Below are positions 24,655 to 38,144 of a stretch of 64,000 bases of DNA, in pieces. The notes beneath the pieces are model-generated. The model was given only the letters and a program-made list of their open reading frames with translations, was not told the origin of the DNA and did no database searches. The DNA is from Spinellus fusiger. Taxonomy: Eukaryota; Mucoromycota; Mucoromycetes; Mucorales; Phycomycetaceae. The translations under genes and the position numbers were made by a program. How positions within the stretch are numbered: position 1 is the stretch's first letter; the number at the start of each line of letters is the position of its first letter. The stretch spans positions 186,001 through 250,000 of the forward strand of contig JALLLS010000019.1 in assembly GCA_025094145.1 (NCBI GenBank), written 5' to 3'.

Positions 24655-25185
24655 AGCTTACTTATTGAGGCTGCTGATGGGTGTGTTGATCGGGAACGCC
24701 AACGCCACCATAGAGTACAAAGGACTCCTTCAGCAACAGACACTGTATCCCCACTTCTCCTCGGATCTCTCTTCTACCACCCATTCTTAACCCGTTTAGC
24801 AAAGCCAGAAGCTGCTAGTTTAGTTGCTACATATATTCTCATGATTGTCCAAGTTGCTCTAAGTGTCCCTCCTTGGATTTCGAATTACCACAGGATGACG
24901 GTTATCTTTTTAGTGTCCTGGTTTCCTTGTTGACTTTATGGCTCTTTGAATGCCTATTCATAATTATCATTTAATCATTTCTAATCATCATTATTTTCCT
25001 CTCATCTCAAGATTTTATGAATTCTATCTTCCCATGTTCTTTCTCTGCATTTTCATTTTTCACTTATATATTTAAAGTGTTGATATGTATATCCTTATAT
25101 TTCAATAGATCTCATAGGGTGGCCATTAAGTCCAACGCGCGATTAGCATCTCACACCCAAAAACAAAAATAAAAAATACTTTGAA
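24655..25185 (+). mobile_element. SINE-like dispersed element, copy 2
   Basis: A direct copy of 19351-19867, from TTGAGGCTGCTGATGGGTGT to the tail AAAAATAAAAAATACTTTGA, with many point differences and a few indels. No clear target duplication was found around this copy, which fits its greater age. Confidence 0.65.
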
Positions 25186-25476
25186 CCATATCAATAGCAA
25201 AATAGTATATCTATTAAAAGCATTTGATTTAAGAGGCATAGCTATTCCACTCTTAATTATCATTCTCTTGTTTAGATTTATAATGATGAACTCATCAAGT
25301 TGAATTACTTTGGTAATAATAAGCTTTTATTTTGCACAAAACACTCTTTTGTTTAATGCTTGAGAGTTTAAAGTCTATATCTCATGGATTCATGAAGTTA
25401 TAGCTATACAAAAGTGTGGTATGTAAGTTAAAAATAGTTCATCTGAGGTTTGAAAGCATGCATTCTTTCATGTTCT

Positions 25477-28400
25477 TTAGTTTAGGTGAGGAGGACCACG
25501 AATGCCTGGTGGGGCAGCTAGAGAGGAAAGACGTCCCATCATTCCCATAGGAGGCTCACCAAAAGCACCTATGAAGGGAGGTAGATGTTCCATGGCATTC
25601 TGGTGCTGAGGTTGGTGTTGGTGCTGAGGTTGGTGCTGGTGTTGGTGTTGGTGTTGGTGTTGGTGTTGGTGTTGGTGTTGGTGTTGGTGTTGATGGTGCT
25701 GGTGCTGGTGTTGGTGCTGGTGTTGATGGTGTTGATGGTGTTGATGGTGTTGGTGCTGGTGTTGATGGTGTTGATGGTGTTGATGGTGTTGATGGTGTTG
25801 ATGGTGTTGATGGTGTTGATGGTGTTGATGGGTGGGTGGGTGATTAGGTTGGCGTTGGGAGGGGTATTGGGGCGGTGGTGGTTGGTTAGCTAAGTGAGAG
25901 TGCAATGGATGTTGCTGTTGAGATGGGTGTTGATGATTAGCTAGGTGGGAATGCATTTGGTGCTGCTGGTGTGAGTAAATGTGCTGTGGACGCTGCATAG
26001 GTTGTAAATGAGGTGATGGATAGTGGAGGTGCTGTGGTGGGTGTTGGAGATGCTGTGGTTGGAAAGAAGGATGAGGAGGTGGAATAAACATAGGAAATGA
26101 ATTTTGGTTATTTTCTCTACCAAATCCCTCTCTATCAAAGTTCTCTCCGTGATGTACAGAGGCCCCAAAACCAGCAGATACATTGGGTCCAATGGGTTCG
26201 TTAAGTTCATTAGGTCCACTCGGAACACAGCGGTCCATTATTGGGAATCCATACTCCCCTTGCTCCCTAGTGAGTGGCGGTGGTGGCTGTCCACCTAATA
26301 TCTGTAGGAATGTATTCTGGGACTTGGAAACATCAGTTTCTGAAGGACTACCTCTTGTTTCTCCACTCCCTACACGAACAGACATAATGGCAGGATCTTG
26401 AAATGGCATCACTATTACACATCATACCAACATATGAGTATCGACTGTTATTTTTCTATATACTTGAAAACATTTCCTACCTTTTCCTCCTGATTCTTCT
26501 CTCTCATTATAACTAGAGTGGGAAGTGGCGGCCTTGCGAAGGAACTCCCCAAAGAAGTTCTGTGCTTCTTTACGAACATCAGGCTCCCCATAGATTGTTT
26601 TGTTTTCAAACTCTGGGTGCAATGGCATATTCCCTATAGGAGATCCCATAAGTCTTGGTTCTTGACTTCTCAAAGGACTCGTTATATGTGATCGCTCCAA
26701 CAAAAGCTGATCCATGGGAGGTGGACGCAGTGGCTGTGTCTGATCAACTGGGATACCCCATCCTTCTCGGCGCTGCAAGTTGGGAGAATGGAACTGGTCC
26801 AGTCTTTGTAAGAAGGGCTCATTTTCTCGTGGGTTTCTTTCTCCATGTTCATGCATAGAGTTTTCTTGAAATCCAGGAGGAAATTGTCTCGAGAATAATC
26901 TAGGGCTTCCCTGGGTAGCAGTTTGTTGTGTCATGGATCTTAAAAAGACATGACCTTGAGAACGATCTTCAGGATGTTGAGAGAACTCATCTCTTATTCC
27001 GTGATTAGATATGAAATCAGAATGTGCCTGTTGTTGTGCTTGAACATAAGCTTGCTGTTGTGCCTGTTGCTGTGCCTGTTGTTGCGCTTGCTGTTGCGCT
27101 TGCTGTTGCGCTTGCTGTTGCGCTTGCTGTTGCGCTTGCTGTTGCGCTTGCTGTTCTGCTTGATGTTCTGCCTGTTGTTGTGCCTGTTGTTGTGCCTGTT
27201 GTTGTGACAACAGTGGTATTGACAATGGCATTGCTGCTTCTGCTGTATGGTAATTCAAAACATCAAGCATTGGTGAATGTACATCTATTTTCAACAAATA
27301 CTCCTTTGACTGATCATGTCTTGTTTCCATTAATGAATTAGAGTGTATAAAGTTCGGATCTTCTACAGAGGGTGTATGTGGTTTTGCAAAAGCAGATGCA
27401 TTCATGGGTCGATTTGTTATATCTTCTTGAAGCAATCCAAAGCTTATATTTACATTGGGTAGAAGAGCTCTGAAATCATCCCTCATTAACTTTACAGAAT
27501 CGTCGCGCATGTGTACAGGCCCCTCTGGTTGAAGTGAGAGGCCTCTCATTTCATTTTGAAGATGTGCGATATCGGGACCTTCCACAGGAGGTATCATTGG
27601 TGGTATGCCCATCATTTCGTGTCTTTCCATAGGAGAGTGTCTCATAATATGATGTTGGTGGGGAAGAGGGAAAATGCCTGGAGGAGGACCATGCGAAGGA
27701 AAGGGAGGGGGTGTTTGTCCTGCACGGAAGTCTGGAGAGAACCCGAATCTTGGTACAGGACGATTGAAGCCATGGAATAGACCTGAAGCCTCTAACATTT
27801 GTTGGGAGTGCTGAAGACGACGAGTAGCAATAGCAGCAGGATCCTGGCCATTGAATGGATCAAAGCTTCGAGAAAGCCATTCAGGTGGCGGTGCTAACCC
27901 TGGCGGTGCAGCAGGAGAAGAGCGACGCGTACTATTATTGTCTGGCATGGTGTGTAGAGGTAGGTGATTAATGCGGACGTCTCTTTGAGGTAATGATCCG
28001 CCTGTTATGATATCAGGCGACTGTCCATTTATATCTTGATGCACCATAGCGTTGAATCGTTCCATAGCAACTAATGGATCTGATATCTTGGTGAAAGGAT
28101 ATTCTGGATTATCATAGAGATTCTCTTGCACTTTCTCTGAGCTATCTATCTCTATCTGCTTCTGAAGTTGTTGTGTCATTGTATTAAGATGCTCACTTGT
28201 GTGTGGATAATTGACTGGAATACAATTTTCCCTGGTATCTTCATCAATACTCGTGTCAATGTCACTCTCTCTGTCTTCATTGGCAGCGTCATCCATAGTA
28301 CCCTTCGCAAAAGAAGATGAATGAAGTGTCTGGGGCGTTATGGCTTGCCCAAAGTCAGATTCACCTCCCTCCACTAAACTTCTATGCTCTGATACTTCTT

Positions 28401-30750
28401 CCACGTCACTATCGTATAGCTTCACACTACCAGAATCACTGACAGAAGTAGTTGTATACAAGACATTTTCTATGTCTACACTGATACTGGCACTAACACT
28501 TTCATTGATGCTTCCATTCGTACTTCTATTCTCATCATCATATGGATTGAGTTTTGTTGTGGTGTGGCTAGTGGTGGACTCTTTTTCTTGACGCCTGCTC
28601 TGTTCTATCTTGATATCTACTTCTCTATCTCTTATGTCTTTTGTTTCTTCATGTTGTGTTTCTGGCACTTCTTCTGATGTCTCATGTTGCACAGGCTCGC
28701 TAGTGATATCTGATTTGCTCATAACCACATCTTCCATAGACTCATCTCCTTCATCTCTGTCGATCTTCTCCCATCCTCCAGCAATATCCTCTGAATGCTC
28801 TTCAGAACTCATAGGAGCAAGTTCAGGCTTACTCTTTGTTTCTGCCAACTCTTCGGGAAGTAAATGAGAAACTCCCTCCATTGCCTCCAAAGGCTCCTGC
28901 TTGCCTACACTCTTATCAAATAGTGCATTTCCCCATACTACATCGTCTTTCTTTGCCTTTTTAATAGACCCTCCTATCTTGGCTTCTCTTTCTGCTACTT
29001 CAAAATCTTCAAGACGCACCATTTTTGCTTTGAATTTCTTCTCTTTCTTTCTCGGCAGTGCCTGTACATGTTTAGGCTTTTGTGGTGCAGTCAAAGCAGC
29101 TGTCAATGAAGGACCAAATGTCTCGGGCGTTACTACATTATCAATCGTGGTGAGGGTAGCTCCTTTGGCCCATGAAGCAGCAGCAGGCAGTGCGGGTTTT
29201 TCATCCTCTGTCCTTGTTGTTTCTGAAGTACTTTTTGTAGGTACCAAAGGCTTCAGCAGGACGGATTTATGAAGTAGACCAGATTTGGGTGTAGCAGCGA
29301 CTCCTGACTTTGTTGTGGGTATGGGGATTTTGGGGATGAGCTTTGATGTAGTCGATTTTGATGCTTTGGGTACCAATGGAGATCTAGTACTTGTAGATGG
29401 CATAGATTTAAGAGACAAGGCTATAGCTTCCCTTGTTTCTCTTGCTTCTCTGGCCTCATTTGCTTCTCTTGCTTCTCTTGCTTCCTTCGCCTCTCTAGCT
29501 TCTCTAGCCTCTCTGATCTCATTAGCCTTGATTTCAGCAGCCTTCTCCTTTTCCATCTCTTCCTCCTTTTCCTTCTCCTCTTGTTCCAAAACCAACTCCT
29601 TAGGTGCTTGAGGAGGTACAATCTTTGGAATGGGTGCCCATGGAGATGCCTTGCGTGATGGCTCTGAAGAAGGTCCAGCAGTCACAGACATTGACTTGGA
29701 AGCAGCAGGAGATGGCATTGTTGGAACAGCAATAGGTGCTGTACGTTTGGGAATGCATGGTTGACTGGTAGGTCCTGGTAGTTTACTTCTATACCCAAGA
29801 CATTAGCTCCCACGTTTGCTCCTTTCCTATCAACCTACCCTACTAATGTCGGATTCTCTTTGTTGTAACTATCAACATCATCGCCTGGCTCATGTAGATA
29901 CATACAGCTTGGATTTGAGCAATTCATATGCCGCAGATAATAGGTGCAGTACTTTGTTGTTCCAAAAGACGCTCTATTGATATCAACAGAATAAGCCGAT
30001 GCGGTGAGGCGGTACTTCACTTTACCTTACAGCCTTCCCATCAAATGTAGATCCATTGATACCAGCCACAGCTTTTGCCGCGTCTTCTTTCCGAGCATAG
30101 GTCACGTAAATACCCACAGACACTTGTGAGGATGATGGTTGCTGTGTAGAAGAAACTGAGCGTTTACTAACGACGAGTTTGGTGATCTTTCCGTACTTTT
30201 TGAAGAACTCGTTCTATATTCATAAAGTCCGTACCGATTATTTGCCCTGTCCTGTTGTAGTATATGACTTACCTCCAATTGTGCATGTTTAGAACCAAGG
30301 CCGAGAACATACACAAGATTCTTTTGCACAACTCGCATGCCTGACAGCTGTCGTCGATTGGGGTCTTTCATATCGCGCTGTTGACGTTCCTTCTCTTTCT
30401 TCTCTTTCCGACTGCGAAGAATTTCCTCTGTACTTACAGGAACAAATTCCACAATCTGGTCGGTATAGGCCCGTCGACAAGCCGGACAGCGGCCGTTGAG
30501 GTTCGTTTTGATGTGGTGCCAGCAGAATCGACATATCTGACATAGTTGTGAGTCTCCAGGACCCAATATATATATATATAATGACAATAATGATAATAAA
30601 AAGGGGAGGTGCCAAGGAAAAGAAAGATAATACACAGAACCCCAATATGTTTACCTGATATCCACAGGGACAGGGTCTGAACTTGCAGTCAGCAATGTCA
30701 AATTCCTCCATGCACAAGGGACAATCCAAGTCCTCCTCTTCTGAAGCCAT
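25477..30750 (-). CDS. NOT4: CCR4-NOT E3 ubiquitin ligase NOT4 (CNOT4)
   Basis: The RING E3 of the CCR4-NOT complex, acting in co-translational quality control and mRNA turnover. The start at 30750 gives MASEEEDLDCPLCMEEFD. A C4C4 RING follows (CPLC, CKFRPCPCGYQICRFC, CPAC at about residues 10-60). Next come the linker MKDPNRRQLSGMRVVQKNLV, an RRM (LVYVLGLGSKHAQLENEFFK, KYGKITKLV) and a CCCH finger (CTYYLRHMNCSNPSCMYLH). A very long low-complexity C-terminus (about 1400 residues) carries acidic/EAR-rich repeats, an AQQQ repeat (27030-27210) and a Gln/His repeat (25610-25830). One intron near 26413-26480 joins the last two large exons (GGK|VMPFQDP). Much longer than yeast Not4 (587 residues). 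Confidence 0.93.
25610..25832 (-). repeat. Gln/His-coding trinucleotide-like repeat in NOT4
   Basis: Imperfect repeats of TTGGTG, TTGATGGTG and CTGGTG units encode alternating HQ and HQH runs in the NOT4 C-terminus. The mixed codon order suggests slippage plus selection for the peptide. Confidence 0.8.
27036..27210 (-). repeat. Ala-Gln-Gln-Gln repeat in NOT4
   Basis: Twelve-base units (for example TGTTGCGCTTGC) encode runs of AQQQ. It lies in the disordered C-terminus. Confidence 0.8.
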
Positions 30751-32584
30751 GGTGCAAAACCTTAACCTGAACCTTTTTTATAGTATAAAGTGGGTAAAAA
30801 CTTGGAGATGGTATGTAAAAGTGTGTTCAACAGAAATAGAAGAAATATAAGAGAGGAGAAGAAAAAGGGATTTTCACTGTAGGGCAACCAATGGAACACC
30901 CTCTACTGACAGAAAAGCAACGTAAACACTTGTGCGGACCATCGGCCATTGAATTGAGGTCGTTGCGATTCCACCTTTCCAACGTAATCGTATCCCAAGG
31001 GCAGTAGAAAATAACAGGGCTGACAATGAAAAGGCCCAAAAAGAAGAGAGAAACAGTGAGATGCTCTGTGCATGCCTATCAATCAATGGCTTGGATAAAG
31101 GTGGCTATAGACGATGACTTGAGACTGGCCTTGTAGAATAGTAGGACTATTTTGATATCAGTCTAACTGCCTGTGTTCTGTCATAGTTATTGTGGCAATA
31201 GGTGGCTATTAAGTGGCTATTAAGTGGCAATAAGTGATAATAAATCATAATAATAAATCATCAGTGAAGTAGTTAACAGTATTAAAGATCAACCTAGCCA
31301 TAATAAAACTAGTCCAAAATGTAATGTATGTTTTCTACATGTATCCCAAAGAAAGAAATCAATGAATCAGGCATAAAGATCACCAATGGCATAGAGTATG
31401 TGTGGTCTACTTCTAGCATACTCTTTGATATTGGCATAAAGACAATTAATAATTTAATAAAGATTAGAATATATCAACAAACATACACTGCATGTCTACT
31501 CTGTTTCTATCTCTACAGTCATCAGAATACTCTCCTATATGCAATAGCTCCGATTCCTTTGCTTATTAGCACATGTTCATTTATCAAACCTACTTGAAAC
31601 TCAATAGCATGGAACGGAGTCCATGGGCATCTTATAGATGGGACAGTCCAAATCAGCCTACCCCACACAAATGTAGGCACATTCCTAGAGTCTGTTTTGT
31701 CTATAGTCATTAAATAACACGGGGGAATCCTCAATTCATGTTATATACTTCTACTTTAGATCCATAGAGATAACACAATACAGTACATTCCTATCTCCAA
31801 GAAAGAACTATGGGAACAGAGTGAATAAGACAATTGCAGAAAGATAAGAGTGTTTCCTATACGACCCATGCAGCTGACAGTCTCTTAATAGATGGTATGG
31901 CAAGATAACATGGTGTCTATCAAAGAGGGGAAATACATAATACAGGTGCTATTCTGAATAGATAGAATACAATTCTCAAATGGACATGAAAAGAGAAACA
32001 TCTATTATTATTATTATTATTGTTCTTATTATTATTATTATTGTTCTTATTATTATTATTATTATTGTTCTTATTATTATTATTGTTCTTATTATTATTA
32101 TTGTTCTTATTATTATTATTATTGTTCTTATTCTTATTCTTATTCTTATTCTTATTCTTATTGCCCTGTAAAGACTCTTTTTCTTTCCATTCATCTATAG
32201 GCCTTCATAGTTATACACCAATTCTATAATAACAATGGATGGTCACAAGGCAGTATGAGTATTGGCTGTTTAAATTCCCCATAATTAACATGGAATAAGG
32301 AGAAAAGACACCTTAATGACACAATAAACAGAATAGCTTGCACTACATGAAATAATAATACCACAAAGTAAAAACACTCTTACACTTCAAAAAGACAGTG
32401 AACATTTATCCAGATTATAATAGAGTACCATAATAAACATTTATTTCATTCTATTCACAATCACTGGATCTCCTATGAACATTTAATAAAGGCATATAGA
32501 TATATATATTACACAGTTGTTGTTTTTTTAAAAATATAAAAGAGAAAGAAAAGAGAAGATAGGAAATAGGATAAAAAAGCATGA
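30751..32584. other. Intergenic between NOT4 and RIC1
   Basis: The NOT4 upstream region and the RIC1 3' flank. A minus-strand ORF near 30874-31086 (hydrophobic N-terminus) is not recognised and has no clear support. A long TTA/TTC microsatellite lies at 32003-32160. Confidence 0.45.
32003..32160. repeat. (TTA)n / (TTATTC)n microsatellite
   Basis: Runs of TTA are broken by TTGTTC, ending in TTATTC hexamers. It generates spurious Leu/Ile-rich ORFs on both strands. Confidence 0.9.
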
Positions 32585-35500
32585 CTAGGTACTCATGTTG
32601 TGTATACTTTGCTCTAATGTGTCCACCTGTATATCTTGTGTGCTGGGAGAAGAGGGCTTTGTGGGTTCCATATGAGATTTTATAACATGCAGAGCTTCTT
32701 GCAGAGCTTTTCCAGTGTCTAGAACATCAAATAAATACACAGATCATGTTACTCTATACTCACTGTCTATTGAACTCAGAAATCGAATAAGCTCTTTACA
32801 TAACTCATAGTCATTTACATCTATGGCTCTCTGCAGCAATTGTGTTGTATCCTAATTAAAAGTATAAGATACAATAAACTCATTATTTTGGTCTGCCTAC
32901 TTTGCCACCAATGGCCAAGGGCTGCATTGTTTGTAGAATAATTAAATAAGAAGTAGCTGTTCGAAGACGATCATCAGCCAAACAAAGCTATTGAATATTC
33001 AGTTAGACAAGGCATGTTAACAATTATTACTAGAGTTACCTCGAATAGATCCTTAGGTTTTCCTACAACAGAAAATAGGTGATCCCAAAGCGCCACTTCT
33101 GTCTTTCTTGCACAGCTCACAATAACATCCAATGCATGGGGAAAGTGATCCAAAAACTTAATCACCAGTGGTAGAATAGCATCTATACCATGGAATAAAT
33201 ACCATTATCATTCAATACACCTACCATCTCCCAAAAGTTGTCCTGCTTCTTCTTCTAATACTGTATGAAGAAGTATTTCTAATGCATGACTAAAATAAAC
33301 AAGCTTCTCATACATCTTGGCAAATACAACTGCATCTTCTTCAATATCACGCTTCAGAAGATGACGCAAGAAATGGTGTAGGAATAGATGAGTCTATATT
33401 AATGTGAGTGACTCTGTCTTATCCCATACGCCTTTACCTTTGTACTAATTTTGTAGATCATAAATCCTAGTGAGTCCTTGTAAATAATATTCTGCTCGAT
33501 CCCAACAATAACTCCTTTTTCCAGTAACACAGCTAATAACCAATTAGCAATTTAAAAATAAAAATAAAAATAAAAATAAAAATAAAAAGGAATGGCCTAT
33601 CAACTATATAGATGCACTTACAGTGAGGATAGAAATCAAGAGGAATATGGATAGTATCTGGTACAACATATTTAAGATTTCTAGTGGTCCATCGTGAAAA
33701 TCCCTCTACATCAATAGAGGCAGGAGATGGATCCAACTCCTGGCCCACACGATAGCCTAGTGAAAAAGGCTTTCCGATATATTTTTTGGCTGAAAAAACA
33801 CTGGGTGTTGTGGGTGTGGAAGGTTCGCTCTCATAGACATCATTGGCACAGGTACTAAGACTGTGTTCTTCGCCTCGAAGGAGATTAGTAAATACCTTTT
33901 ATATATATTAATAGTAACATTAATAAGTCCTGGATGAGTAGAGTTCACTGCTGCACTTTTTCTATACTACAAGTAAATTACCTTGATACCTTTTCCATCC
34001 ACAGCCCATAAGGAAGTCAGTAGATTGGCAATACTCTTTCTGCCTATCCAGTAGTATTCTGTCTTTTCCGATAATATATGGAGCTCATATTGATCTTGTG
34101 AATCATTCTTATTAACTTCATTTGCACGATGATCCTAAAGAATACAGTCATAAGTCATTTGCTGTTTTCTCTTTTACTTACAGGGGCTGTTGGACATAGC
34201 ATTACAAGTCTTCCGTCTATCAACACAATGATATTGGTAGATCTAATCTCATCAAGTGTAGTGATTTGGTCTAGAAGTGGGTATGATAAAGGGGTATCAA
34301 TTAAGGCTCTAGTGTCGCCTGTATATCACCTCTACCAAGTTAGGTATATTACCTCCTACACGAGCATTAAACAGGTTTATTCCTCTTATTCTCGATACAT
34401 TTGAAACAATATTTGCAAAGCTTATCTGCCTTGTTAATCTGATTCTAGCAGAAGAGGCCATTCCAGTGGTATTGGCCATCATTATGCCATCATTCCCCAA
34501 AAAAATACTGTAGATGTTCAAAACATTTTCTGAAGACAAGACAAGGAGAAAGCTACCACATATCGTGACATAGACAGGTATGTATCTTAGTACCTCTGTA
34601 TGCAGAACATGGGCATTGTCCAAGTTATTGTCTCTTGAATACAGCCGCAACTAGTAATACTTTCTTTTAGCTATGATAACTCTATATGGAGAAGCCTATT
34701 TACTGTACCTCATAAGCATCACATCCACCAGATGAATTGAGTACCATGCATGCAGCCATCAGCACATGCTTATACCATGCAAGTCCTCCTTGGATAACAA
34801 AGCTCTCTTCCTGTTGCTGGTTACCAAACATCTTCCAGCGTCCAGAAGTGGTGTTGTAGTGGGCCAATCCTTTTCTACCGGCTATAGCAATAAATTTACC
34901 ATCTCCACTCACAGAAGAATACTACATCATTCAATCAACCTATAGTCAGTATATTCCACTGTATAAACATGTATTTTTTTGTCTTACTCTTATAGGCCAA
35001 TGATCAGTAATGTACATGCCAGGATACTGGGTATGCTATGAATGAGTTTTCTGATCTACATTGAATTGACTCACGAGAATATGAGTCCATACAACTGCAT
35101 CAGGATCAATTGTCGTTGTGTTATTATCTTGATAATCTCCTCCGTGATTATATAATAGCAATCGATCGTCTGTCTGCAACAATCCTCTTCGTGCATTTTC
35201 CTAGAGAAATACATAAAACATGAGCTTCTTTTTTTCTTTATTTCATTATAGAAAATAGAAAGTAGATCTTTCTTACTGAATTATGGAGCGATGTAATGGC
35301 TAGCTTGGAGAATGGTAAAACAAACAAGTGAGCGTCCTGAACCTTGGATTCACTTTGGTTGTGGGTGTGCCAATGGTTCAATATAAACAGTTGGTAATTG
35401 CCAGGACCCCAAAACTAGAAGACAGCCCCAACACAAAAGATATCTATTTTTTAGTGGCTAGTTCATACATATTTATACGCACACGCACACACACACACAC

Positions 35501-37074
35501 ACTCTCTCTCTCTTCATGCTATCACTTTTCCATCATTATCTTATTACCATTGATTTCACACCATACACATAGGTGTCTTGAAGACTATGCCTGCTCTTGA
35601 GAAATGTACTCAATGACTCGGATAGACACCCTTTTTTTTTGGTTCTAGCATTAATCTTTTACCATACCTTTTTGATATGTCTTGTTGTCTTTGCTTTGTA
35701 CTGAACACATCATCCATGTCACTGGTAGAAGAAAGAAGAGCACCATAGACACTCCATACAGCGAGTCCTCGGTGTTCATAGCCCACAGAAATAGCATACC
35801 CATCAGAAGTCCATGCTAGTGACTGTACAGTATTGTGTTCATACACTCCTCCTTGTTGAGAGAGTCCTGGAGCTGAAATGCCATGGGGAAGAGTGAGTGT
35901 ATGAGAAAGCTCAAGGGCATGGCTATCACTCTGAATAGAATAGACATAGATAGTGCCACTAGAGAAAGGGTGAATAAGCCACTCTCAATCACCCAAAACA
36001 CACCAAGCCTACCCTTTTGTGCCAATAGCAATCAGTGAGAAGCTGGAATTGATAGCAATACATGTTGCTTCCTCTGCCGTTTCTAGTGCCTCTTCTGTCC
36101 CGTGGAATAGAATCCCTCCCCAGTAGATGACTTCTGATAGAGAGGGTGCTGATGATGCACTATCAAAAGCTGCATGAGAATGTGAGGAGTGGTATCCTTT
36201 AGAGATCTGTCCTGGTGGTAGTGTGGATGAAGTGGGTGATGATGACTTGAAATAGATGAGTACTCCAATGGCACCTATTGAATGACTTCTTATCTATATC
36301 TTCTCTACCTCTTGTATTTCACCACTATACTGCCTATCATGTTCCTCACTCCCATTCTGAACAAGATAAGCCCGGCCCTGGTTTGTCCTCCACACAGAAA
36401 TATTCATTGCCCTGTCATAGATCATTCCAGTCACCGTTTCTATTTGGGTACATTAGTCTACTACTGTAGATCCTCCATCGGTTCTCCTCTCTTTCTTCAA
36501 ATCCTTCATTACCCAATGAGTTCACGAGAATCCCCATACTAGACTGCATAGATGTCTGTAGACTATTGATCTTGTGAGGATTCCAGGATATACATTGAAT
36601 GGCAGCAGGTGTCTGTGTTGCAATGATAAGAGTATCGTCAGTGGGAAATCCGCTGAGAAAGAAAACAGTTAAACGCCCGTCGACACCCCCTTTTCTCCTT
36701 CTCCGTGACCCTTTCCCTTACCAAGCAATCCCAGCGTCAATGCGTATGGCGAGTCTGAATTTCAGTAGAATGGTACGTGGGCCTTTTCCCTCTCCTGGCC
36801 CAGTGACATAAGAATGCTGCGACCGAGTGAAATGAAAGTCAAACGAGCGTTGGTCAAAGGGAAGGATCGCATAAAGTAGGAGATAATGCCTACTTGTCTG
36901 TTCAAAAGTAGCGAGAAATGAGACTGAAGGTCATGAAATAGCCCATAGAATAGAAATACAGTACAACAATCACCACGGAGGATCCGTCAGGCTTCCACAG
37001 TATGGAGACATTCTCTCCAAATTCACTGACATGTTGGTTGGAGCGCTCTACATAGGAGAGTAAGGTGGTGGGCT

Positions 37075-37111
<37 letters not shown>

Positions 37112-37426
37112 AAGAGAAAGAGAGTGGGTGTCTGTACTGTCAATACTGAGTCCTGGTATGGTGCAAGAGAAGAAAAAGAAAAAGCCCATGCCATGGACTC
37201 ACAGAAGAGTCCTTGTGCCTACCTTGACACTCCACAGAGAGAGGGCAGTTCGACTGCAGGCCAGAAACAAGGACGCGTGGTGGGAGGGTTGGATAGCAAT
37301 AAAGTCAGTCAGAGGCAGGAAATGAACAGCGGATTGTTTATCAACACTGTCCTTCTTGGATTTCACATGCTGGTGAGGTGTGTTGCATGGTGACAGTTGA
37401 CTGGCTATACCATTAAGCCAGTACAT
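32585..37426 (-). CDS. RIC1: RIC1, RAB6/Ypt6 GEF subunit
   Basis: Ric1 forms with Rgp1 the guanine-nucleotide exchange factor for Ypt6/RAB6 on Golgi membranes. The start [13 protein letters not shown] matches the conserved N-terminus. Early exons hold WD-like segments ([19 protein letters not shown], then [20 protein letters not shown]). The middle carries [20 protein letters not shown] with [20 protein letters not shown], as in human RIC1. The RIC1 domain near the end has [50 protein letters not shown] and [13 protein letters not shown]. The stop TAG at 32585 follows soon after, so the C-terminus is short as in yeast and lacks the long human tail. It has many small introns, one with a GA repeat. 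Confidence 0.92.
37075..37122. repeat. (GA)n microsatellite in a RIC1 intron
   Basis: AGAGAG and AAAGAGAG runs in the first RIC1 intron. Confidence 0.85.
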
Positions 37427-37555
37427 TCCAAAGAATATAACGCAATAGGGAAGGGAAGAAGCGTTGAACTAGGCTGTGTGGCATGGACTGTTACTAGGAA
37501 TGTCACGTGAAATGCCTTCGACTAGCTCACTTTTTACTGTTTTCATTTCACTCTT
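37427..37555. promoter_or_regulatory. Shared promoter of RIC1 and NR2C2AP
   Basis: Only 129 bases separate the two divergent start codons, so both genes must use overlapping upstream sequences. No clear TATA box was seen. Confidence 0.5.
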
Positions 37556-38144
37556 ATGACCAGTCTATTATCACCAGATACTCGCATCAAGTGTGTTTCA
37601 TTATGCTTCAAGACATGGCAAATGGATTTTAGCAGAGTTTACTAAATTTTACTTGCCTATTCTTTCTTCTTATTCTCAGAGTTAGCTCAGTCCTGAACCG
37701 AGACAATGCCAGCTTTGGTAAACAGCACTTGCTGGATGGGTCTGAAGAGACATGTTGGAATTCAGAGCAAGTAAGTGCTCTTCTCTGTTCAGATGGATGT
37801 TACTCTCTGTTCAATCTGACATTCTTTGTTATCTCTTCTAGGGCCTACCTCAGAATATCCTGCTGGACTTTGGCTCTCCTGTCTTGGCCTACACCATGGC
37901 ACTGACTTTTCAGGGAGGGTTTGTTGGAAAGACATGTGTGGTCTTTGCCAGTACTGCACAATCTCCAAACGACTACAGCATCAACATGGGTAGATTCTAC
38001 CCAGAAGATATCAACTCTACACAATCCTTCGATCTTATGTCTAGTGGGTCCATTCAACGTCTTAAGATTGTATTTGAAGAAAGCACAGATTTCTATGGCC
38101 GTATTACTGTTTACAAACTCGATATACTTGGCTCTCTACTGTAA
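37556..38144 (+). CDS. NR2C2AP: NR2C2AP-like protein (F5/8-type C fold)
   Basis: A homologue of nuclear receptor 2C2-associated protein (TRA16), a small discoidin-like protein of uncertain cellular role. Exons are 37556-37590, 37680-37770 and 37842-38144. The product starts MTSLLSPDTRIKVSSVLNRD and continues ASFGKQHLLDGSEETCWNSE with QGLPQNILLDFG. It ends FYPEDINSTQSFDL, RLKIVFEESTDFYGRITVYK and LDILGSLL, then TAA. The VSSVLNR, DxxEETCWNS and FYPEDxNSxQxF blocks match the animal protein closely. Introns are 89 and 71 bases. About 140 residues, the family's usual size. Confidence 0.92.

Noticed and set aside
30827..31086. Possible small membrane protein upstream of NOT4
   Set aside because: Two overlapping minus-strand frames are open, but neither resembles a family, and the stretch is close to the NOT4 start where 5' UTR or promoter is expected.
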